Assembly: GCA_002292895.1 (NCBI GenBank)
Contig: DBCE01000033.1
Location: forward strand, 1-19,339
DNA from: Phycisphaerales bacterium UBA966
Lineage (GTDB): Bacteria; Planctomycetota; Phycisphaerae; Phycisphaerales; SM1A02
DNA: 19,339 nt
Reading direction: 5' to 3'
This document shows, piece by piece, positions 14,608 through 19,339 of this stretch. The notes beneath the pieces were generated by a model. That model ran no database searches and was not told the DNA's origin. It saw only the letters and a list, made by a program, of their open reading frames with translations. Position 1 is the stretch's first letter. Each line of letters begins with the position of its first letter. Made by a program: the position numbers and the translations under genes.

Positions 14608-15921
14608 TCAGCGTGTCTGCATCTTTTCATCCTGTTCCGAGGCAGCGTCAACTCGTCCGAGCATCGAGGCGCGCATAGCGCTGTATTCCGCTGATACCGC
14701 CGATTTCACAACTTCCAGTTCGATGCGCTTTTCGAGAGCCGGGTCAAGCCCAAAGCGAGTGCCAAAGCTCACAAAGTCACGCAGCAGTGGCCGGGGCAGC
14801 ACGGTGATATGGTCGCCGGGGTACTGCTCCACCAAATAGGCAAGCGTAGTACTGGAGCCCACGATGGCATCGATTTGCTCTTCACGCAGTGCGGTCACTG
14901 CTTGTTCAAAGGTGGCAAAGCGCACGGCGGGAATATTGACCCGTGTGGCATACGTGTCCCCGGTAGTGCCGATGGCAACGCCGACGCGTGAAGTGATGAG
15001 TTCCGTTGGACTCTTCACCAAGGGCTGCAATTGAGCGGCGGTGAGCGCGGAAGTGAATACGGCCGCAGCAATCGTCATCAATAGAAATCCGGACGCCATC
15101 CACAGGGCACCAATGATCTTGCCTTTACCGGTTGTGGGAACGCGGTCGCCGTAGCCCACGGTTGCCAGTGTGGTCAGGCTCCACCACATGGACTCGCCAA
15201 AGCCGCGGAGACCGGAGCCAGTAATGGTTGAGTTTTTCTTACGCTCCACTAGCCAGAACATGAAGCCAAATAGTCCAGCGAACCCGAGCAGCGCGATCAA
15301 CCAAATGGTGATCTCGGCGGCAATGACTCGCTCGGTGACCGATGCGAAACTCAGCGCGCTATGAACACGCGTTGCGATGGAGATTCCGCTTTGATCAAAG
15401 GGTGGTGTCATGCCAAATCGCGAAATATTCTCAGGAATGATTGGAATGCCCGTCATGGCAATATCAATATCACCCTTGGATACCGCCTCAAGAAGACTTG
15501 GAAACGTGTGCACGGAGAGCGTGTAGTCAATGCCCAGATTTTTAGCAGTGTTCTTCCAGACCAACGCTCCGAGCCCTGACCAGTAGGGCCTGGATTCCGT
15601 AGGCGCGATGGTCCACGGCGGAAGATCACAAACACCAACACGCAGTTTCATGCCGCGCTGATGCGGTGGAAGTGCATCGCCAATTTCAATCGGCGCGACG
15701 TGCTCGCCGACGTGAAGCGTGCCAATCGAATTCGCGGCTATCCCTGGCGACTTCTGGGTGTTTGACGATTCAGCAGCGGGCGGTTGCAGGGATGTTTCCG
15801 CTTGAGTTTCCGCAAGTAAAACATGTTCGGACGGTGCGGAGGAGGTTGAACACGCCTCGGAATGCCCGCCGATCGCGGCGCACAATACAAGTAAAAGAAT
15901 TGCAGAAGGGTGCCAGTGCAT
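14608..15921 (-). CDS. Prokaryotic ionotropic glutamate-receptor-like K+ channel
   Basis: The 437-residue product has a hydrophobic N-terminus (about 5-19, export signal), a low-complexity linker to about 90, and then the layout of GluR0-type receptor channels. The ligand-binding half S1 spans about 92-190 (RVGVCDLPPWT, GDIDIAMTGIPI), M1 about 203-225, and the pore helix and filter about 244-260 with TVGYGD (254-259), the potassium-channel signature. M2 is about 270-297, and the second ligand-binding half S2 about 300-420 (SRVGVAIGTTGDTYA, QIDAIVGSSTTLAYL). S1 and S2 together form a periplasmic solute-binding-protein type 3 domain split by the pore. It should form a tetrameric, ligand-gated, K+-selective channel in the inner membrane. 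Residues that usually hold the amino-acid backbone in this fold appear changed (see findings). TATTCT is seven bases before the ATG. Confidence 0.9.
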   Translation of the reverse strand: MHWHPSAILLLVLCAAIGGHSEACSTSSAPSEHVLLAETQAETSLQPPAAESSNTQKSPGIAANSIGTLHVGEHVAPIEIGDALPPHQRGMKLRVGVCDLPPWTIAPTESRPYWSGLGALVWKNTAKNLGIDYTLSVHTFPSLLEAVSKGDIDIAMTGIPIIPENISRFGMTPPFDQSGISIATRVHSALSFASVTERVIAAEITIWLIALLGFAGLFGFMFWLVERKKNSTITGSGLRGFGESMWWSLTTLATVGYGDRVPTTGKGKIIGALWMASGFLLMTIAAAVFTSALTAAQLQPLVKSPTELITSRVGVAIGTTGDTYATRVNIPAVRFATFEQAVTALREEQIDAIVGSSTTLAYLVEQYPGDHITVLPRPLLRDFVSFGTRFGLDPALEKRIELEVVKSAVSAEYSAMRASMLGRVDAASEQDEKMQTR

Positions 15922-15928
15922 GTTGGGC

Positions 15929-15934
15929 AGAATA
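15929..15934 (-). promoter_or_regulatory. Putative -10 element (TATTCT) of the receptor-channel gene
   Basis: On the minus strand TATTCT is followed by GCCCAAC and the ATG at 15921, in a divergent gap of only 32 bases. No Shine-Dalgarno sequence is present. Confidence 0.4.
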
Positions 15935-15938
15935 GATC

Positions 15939-15945
15939 AGAGGGG
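15939..15945 (+). promoter_or_regulatory. Ribosome binding site of the SDR gene
   Basis: AGAGGGG lies 8 bases before a GTG codon at 15954 and is the reason for choosing this non-ATG start. Confidence 0.6.
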
Positions 15946-15953
15946 CGGGTATC

Positions 15954-16856
15954 GTGAGGGAAGTGACAACGTCCACTCCATCTGCGCCAGTAGTGCACCA
16001 ATCGCAGCGCACAACACTCCGCCATGATCGCCCCGTGGCCATCATCACTGGCGCCAGTGCTGGGATTGGCGCCGCCACCGCCATCGAATTGGCGCGCATG
16101 GGCTACGACCTTGTGCTTGTGGCGCGTCGTCGTGATCGACTTTCTGAAGTTGCCGCGCGCGCATCCGATGCAGCCAAGCGACTGGTGCGCACGGAAATGC
16201 TCACTATGGATGTTGCGGAAGTTGGCGCATCGGCCGCCATCCTTGACGCAGCGGAGCGCGCATTCGGCCGCTTTGATGTTGTCTACGCCAACGCTGGTTA
16301 CGGTATGGAGCGATCAGTGCACGCCACCACCAGTGAAGAACTCCGCGCCATGTTTGAGACCAATTTCTTTGCAAGCGCCGAGCTCTGCAGCGATGCCGCC
16401 CGGCGACTGATTGCTGCGGGGCGGGGCGGTCACCTGTTGATGTGCTCAAGTTGCGTTTCAAAGTTCACCATGCCGGCGTTCGGCGCGTACAGCGCCAGCA
16501 AAGCGGCGCAAGCGCACATGGCGCGCGCCATGGCGTTTGAGTTGCGCCCGCACGGCATCATGGTTTCAAGCGTGCACCCAGTGACCACACGCACCGAGTT
16601 CTTTGACGTGGTGCGCGAATCGCTCGCGCCGAACGCTCGGCAGCTGTATGCAATTCATGAGATGTCCAAGTTCTTCGTGCAACGCCCGGAGAAAGTGGCG
16701 CGCGCCATCGCGCGTTCCATCGGCACGCGGCGAACGGAAATCTGGACGAGCGTTCCAACGCGCGTCGCGGCTGGCGTGATCACTGCATTCCCGTGGCTCT
16801 TGGATGCGGCGGTGGCTTTTTCACGGCGAAAGCCTGCTCCCGGTAGCGCGGGGTGA
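15954..16856 (+). CDS. Short-chain dehydrogenase/reductase
   Basis: The 300-residue product is a classical SDR. After a 25-residue non-conserved N-terminus come TGASAGIG (32-39, nucleotide binding), VARRRDRL (56-63, arginines after strand 2 that favour NADPH), YANAG (111-115, the usual NAG motif), SS (165-166) and YSASK (179-183) with catalytic Tyr179 and Lys183. A C-terminal segment about 263-290 is hydrophobic, as in SDRs that associate with membranes. The substrate is unknown. The start is GTG at 15954, supported by AGAGGGG (15939-15945) 8 bases upstream; GTG at 15963 is an alternative. It is divergent from the receptor-channel gene and 153 bases upstream of gap. Confidence 0.9.
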   Translation: MREVTTSTPSAPVVHQSQRTTLRHDRPVAIITGASAGIGAATAIELARMGYDLVLVARRRDRLSEVAARASDAAKRLVRTEMLTMDVAEVGASAAILDAAERAFGRFDVVYANAGYGMERSVHATTSEELRAMFETNFFASAELCSDAARRLIAAGRGGHLLMCSSCVSKFTMPAFGAYSASKAAQAHMARAMAFELRPHGIMVSSVHPVTTRTEFFDVVRESLAPNARQLYAIHEMSKFFVQRPEKVARAIARSIGTRRTEIWTSVPTRVAAGVITAFPWLLDAAVAFSRRKPAPGSAG

Positions 16857-16888
16857 TCGGTTTGGGCGCATGAGGTGCCCGCGTGGAG

Positions 16889-16910
16889 CCCGCGCCGCGC
16901 CCGCGCCGCG
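16889..16910. repeat. Tandem 11-bp GC repeat
   Basis: Two exact head-to-tail copies of CCCGCGCCGCG lie in the region between the SDR and gap genes. They may be only GC-rich slippage. Confidence 0.6.
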
Positions 16911-16959
16911 CTATTCGAGCCGCTCCCTGCACTCAAGGCGCGGATATCCTCTTCCCCCT

Positions 16960-16978
16960 ACCCGCCGGATGCGCGGGT
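16960..16978 (+). other. Hairpin in the probable gap 5' leader
   Basis: ACCCGC (16960-16965) pairs with GCGGGT (16973-16978) around a 7-base loop, 18 bases before the gap ribosome binding site. A TATCCT at 16945-16950 could be the -10 element, which would put the hairpin near the 5' end of the message. Confidence 0.35.
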
Positions 16979-16996
16979 TCGCATTTCTTAGGAAGC

Positions 16997-17001
16997 AGGA
17001 G
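16997..17001 (+). promoter_or_regulatory. Ribosome binding site of gap
   Basis: AGGAG lies 8 bases before the ATG at 17010, an optimal spacing for a highly expressed gene. Confidence 0.8.
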
Positions 17002-17009
17002 CTCCATCC

Positions 17010-18023
17010 ATGGCACTTCGCATCGCCATCAACGGTTTCGGTCGCATCGGTCGCCTTGTCTACCGCGCATGCCTGCAACAGGGCATCGAAGTGGTGGCGG
17101 TGAATGACCTTGTCCCCTCGGACAGCCTTGCCTACCTTGTGAACTATGACACCATGCATGGTCGATTCGGCCACCGCGTCACCGCGACGGCGGACGGGTT
17201 TGAGTGCAACGGTCAGAAGACCTTGTGCCTGAGTGAGAAGGAGCCCTCCAAGCTTCCATGGAAGACGCTTGGAGTGGACATCGTTCTTGAGTCCACGGGA
17301 CGCTTCGTTGATTTCGAAGGTGCGAGCCAGCACCTTGCCGCGGGCGCCAAGCGCGTCATCATCAGTGCGCCTACTAAGAGCGACGACAAGATCCGCACCT
17401 TTGTCTACAAGGTGAATCACGAGCAGTACGACCCAGCCAAGGACACCATCATCTCCAATGCCAGTTGCACCACCAACTGCCTTGCGCCGGTGGTGAAGGT
17501 GCTCATTGGCCTCTGCGGCATTGAGGAAGGCCTCATGTCAACCATTCACGCAGTCACCGCCACCCAGCCCACGCAGGACGGTCCGTCCAAGAAGGACTGG
17601 CGCGGCGGGCGCAATGCGTACATGAACATCATTCCGGCATCGACGGGTGCAGCAAAGGCCTGCGCCTTGTGCATTCCAGAAGTGAAGGGCAAACTCACCG
17701 GCATGAGTTTCCGCGTGCCGACTGCCAACGTGAGTTGCGTTGACCTCACCTTCCGTTCCACCAAGCCAACCAGCATGGAGGCCATCAACGCCGCTATGAA
17801 GGCTGCCGCCGATGGCGCTATGAAGGATGTCCTTGGCTACACCGACGAAGAAGTGGTTTCCAGCGATTTCATGAGCGATCCGCGCAGTTCCATCTTGGAC
17901 TCGCTTGCGGGCATCCAACTGAATGATCGTTTCTTCAAGGTAGTGAGTTGGTACGACAATGAGTCGGGCTACTCGCACCGTTGCGTGGACATGATGAAGT
18001 ACCTCGCTTCACGCGGGCTGTGA
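17010..18023 (+). CDS. gap: Glyceraldehyde-3-phosphate dehydrogenase, type I
   Basis: This glycolytic enzyme oxidises glyceraldehyde-3-phosphate to 1,3-bisphosphoglycerate. The 337-residue product has the NAD-binding start IAINGFGRIGR (5-15), VNDL (31-34) where the Asp favours NAD over NADP, STGRF (95-99), the active-site SNASCTTNC (149-157) with Cys153, His180 in TIHAVTATQ, the substrate loop GPSKKDWRGGR, and WYDNESGYS near the C-terminus. Length is normal. It has the strongest conventional ribosome binding site of the window. The TerC-family gene follows after 10 bases, so the two are probably cotranscribed. Confidence 0.97.
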   Translation: MALRIAINGFGRIGRLVYRACLQQGIEVVAVNDLVPSDSLAYLVNYDTMHGRFGHRVTATADGFECNGQKTLCLSEKEPSKLPWKTLGVDIVLESTGRFVDFEGASQHLAAGAKRVIISAPTKSDDKIRTFVYKVNHEQYDPAKDTIISNASCTTNCLAPVVKVLIGLCGIEEGLMSTIHAVTATQPTQDGPSKKDWRGGRNAYMNIIPASTGAAKACALCIPEVKGKLTGMSFRVPTANVSCVDLTFRSTKPTSMEAINAAMKAAADGAMKDVLGYTDEEVVSSDFMSDPRSSILDSLAGIQLNDRFFKVVSWYDNESGYSHRCVDMMKYLASRGL

Positions 18024-18033
18024 GTAACCAAAC

Positions 18034-19119
18034 ATGATGACACTCTTAGCCAACGAGAGCATCCTCTTCCCCTTCGCGGAGTACTGGGCGTTCTATGCAG
18101 GCTTCACGGCATTCGTGTTCGTGCTGCTTGCGCTGGACTTGGGTGTGTTTCATCGCAAGGCGCATGCTGTCTCTATGAAGGAGGCAACCACGTGGACGTG
18201 CATCTGGATGTCGCTTGCCGTGGTGTTCTGCGGACTGCTGTGGTGGTACTGCAGTTACCGATTCCCACAAGCAGATCGCGTTGAATCAGTGCTTGCCGCT
18301 GGCTATCTCACTCCCGCCGTTGCAGCCAAGGAAGTGGCGTTGCAGTTCCTCACTGGCTTTGTGGTGGAGCAGAGCCTTTCAGTGGACAACATGTTTGTGT
18401 TCGTGGTGATATTTGGGTTCTTCAATATTCCTTCCACGCTGCAGCACCGCATCTTGTTCTATGGCATCTTGGGTGCGTTGGCGTTCCGAGCAGTGTTCAT
18501 TGCGATCGGCGCGGCGCTCATTCAGTACAAGGCCGTGGTGATTGTCTTTGGCGTCTTCTTGGTGTTCACGGGCATCAAGATCATCTTTGCCCCGGAGAAA
18601 GAGAAGGATCCGGAGCACAATCCGATCCTGAAATTGCTGCGGCGGTTTGTGCCGCTGACCTCCAAGTTCCACGGTCAGGACTTCTTTGTCAAGGAGCTTG
18701 CGCCTGATCCACACGGCACTGGCAAGCAGGCGCTCCGCTGGGTTGGCACGCCGCTCTTTGTGGCGCTGATCATGATTGAAGTGAGCGACATCGTCTTTGC
18801 AGTGGACAGTGTGCCGGCGATCTTTGCGGTGACCAAAGAGCCGTTCATCGTCTTCACGAGCAATGTCTTTGCCATCCTTGGCCTGCGCAGCTTGTACTTC
18901 TTGCTTGCGGGCGCGCACGACAAGTTCCACATGCTGAAGTACGGTCTCGGCATCGTGCTGGTCTTTGTGGGCATCAAGATGACGCTTCCGGAGAGTTGGT
19001 ATCCGGCGAGTTGGGAAGGGCACTTCCCGATGGGCTGGTCGCTGGCATTCATCGTGGGCGTGATCGGCGGCAGCATGGTGCTCAGCGTGATGTTGCCGAA
19101 GAAGCATGCGCCGGCGTGA
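18034..19119 (+). CDS. TerC/Alx-family integral membrane protein
   Basis: The 361-residue product has about nine hydrophobic segments and the TerC family hallmarks: LLALDLGVFHRKAH (31-44), EQSLSVDNMFVF (112-123) and IEVSDIVFAVDSVPAIFAVT (248-267), whose acidic residues in membrane helices are thought to bind the transported metal. LGLRSLYFLL (282-291) and KYGLGIVLVFVGIKM (302-316) follow. Members of this family (Alx, MeeF and relatives) export manganese or help load exported enzymes with it; TerC itself was found through tellurite resistance. Two consecutive ATG codons (18034, 18037) are possible starts. It begins 10 bases after gap, too close for its own promoter or a riboswitch, so it should depend on the gap promoter. 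Confidence 0.92.
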   Translation: MMTLLANESILFPFAEYWAFYAGFTAFVFVLLALDLGVFHRKAHAVSMKEATTWTCIWMSLAVVFCGLLWWYCSYRFPQADRVESVLAAGYLTPAVAAKEVALQFLTGFVVEQSLSVDNMFVFVVIFGFFNIPSTLQHRILFYGILGALAFRAVFIAIGAALIQYKAVVIVFGVFLVFTGIKIIFAPEKEKDPEHNPILKLLRRFVPLTSKFHGQDFFVKELAPDPHGTGKQALRWVGTPLFVALIMIEVSDIVFAVDSVPAIFAVTKEPFIVFTSNVFAILGLRSLYFLLAGAHDKFHMLKYGLGIVLVFVGIKMTLPESWYPASWEGHFPMGWSLAFIVGVIGGSMVLSVMLPKKHAPA

Positions 19120-19154
19120 CGGCGGCGGTGCGATGCGCCTACGGAATAAGCACC

Positions 19155-19182
19155 TTGACATCCATGCGAATTTCGCTACAAT
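19155..19182 (+). promoter_or_regulatory. Sigma-70-type promoter of tRNA-fMet
   Basis: TTGACA (19155-19160) and TACAAT (19177-19182) are separated by 16 bases. The predicted start lies a few bases before the tRNA. It is the only near-consensus -35/-10 pair I found in the window. Confidence 0.85.
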
Positions 19183-19195
19183 TGCTCCTTCGTAT

Positions 19196-19269
<74 letters not shown>

Positions 19270-19314
19270 CTTCAAGAGTGGTTGCGAACAGCAGCCCTCG
19301 CCAAACGCACGAGA

Positions 19315-19339
19315 GACGCGTCCTCCACGAGGGCGCGTC
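19315..19339 (+). terminator. GC-rich hairpin downstream of tRNA-fMet
   Basis: GACGCGTCCTC pairs with GAGGGCGCGTC over 11 positions with one U-G pair and a 3-base loop. It begins 45 bases after the tRNA and ends exactly at the end of the window, so a following U tract cannot be checked. Confidence 0.5.

Noticed and set aside
18024..18033. A manganese riboswitch upstream of the TerC-family gene
   Set aside because: Only 10 bases separate it from gap, too few for any riboswitch.

Overview
This is a bacterial chromosome segment. The signature is that of a planctomycete, most likely class Phycisphaerae. The grounds are a pseudopilin of the H-X9-DG type, a beta-helix protein ending in cysteine-framed 'DCNxNGxxD' calcium-type repeats (a style frequent in Phycisphaerales exoproteins), a very large orphan lipoprotein, a bacterial SET-domain protein and moderately high GC. 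The assignment is an inference from gene content; there is no rRNA or other strong taxonomic marker here. I see no insertion sequence, integrase, CRISPR array or phage gene, and no gap between genes is longer than about 190 bases.

Layout. (1) Positions 3-2300: a pseudopilin-like protein and a His/Asp-rich secreted protein on the minus strand, divergent from a solitary DNA methyltransferase. (2) 2342-6521: an 853-856 residue lipoprotein of unknown function (minus), divergent from a secreted beta-helix protein (plus). (3) 6593-7209: a SET-domain methyltransferase downstream of tRNA-Arg(UCG) (minus). (4) 7335-10016: an 893-residue secreted protein with three copies of a W-rich module and a Gly/Asn-rich tail (plus). 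(5) 10058-15921: a minus-strand run of six genes: a glutamate-receptor-like K+ channel, a BtpA-family TIM barrel, a D-amino-acid transaminase, type III pantothenate kinase, an MnmE-like GTPase and enoyl-ACP reductase FabI. The last three are tightly packed. (6) 15954-19269: an SDR oxidoreductase, then gap and a TerC-family membrane protein as a pair, then initiator tRNA-fMet behind a near-consensus promoter.

Regulation. Six protein genes have a TANNNT hexamer ending 6-9 bases before their start codon and no Shine-Dalgarno sequence, which is the arrangement expected of leaderless mRNAs. Others (beta-helix protein, gap, SDR, transaminase) have clear purine-rich ribosome binding sites. Two CTGT-N8-ACAG palindromes, one of them part of a perfect 9-bp inverted repeat beside the coaX -10 element, look like binding sites for a dimeric regulator of LexA type. 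Convergent gene pairs are separated by symmetric hairpins that could stop transcription from both sides.

I did not find a clear-cut new multi-gene system. The best leads are the probable leaderless start architecture, the paired palindromes, the stripped-down MnmE-like GTPase next to a CoaX that lacks its usual first Asp, and the receptor-channel whose amino-acid-binding residues appear to be replaced.
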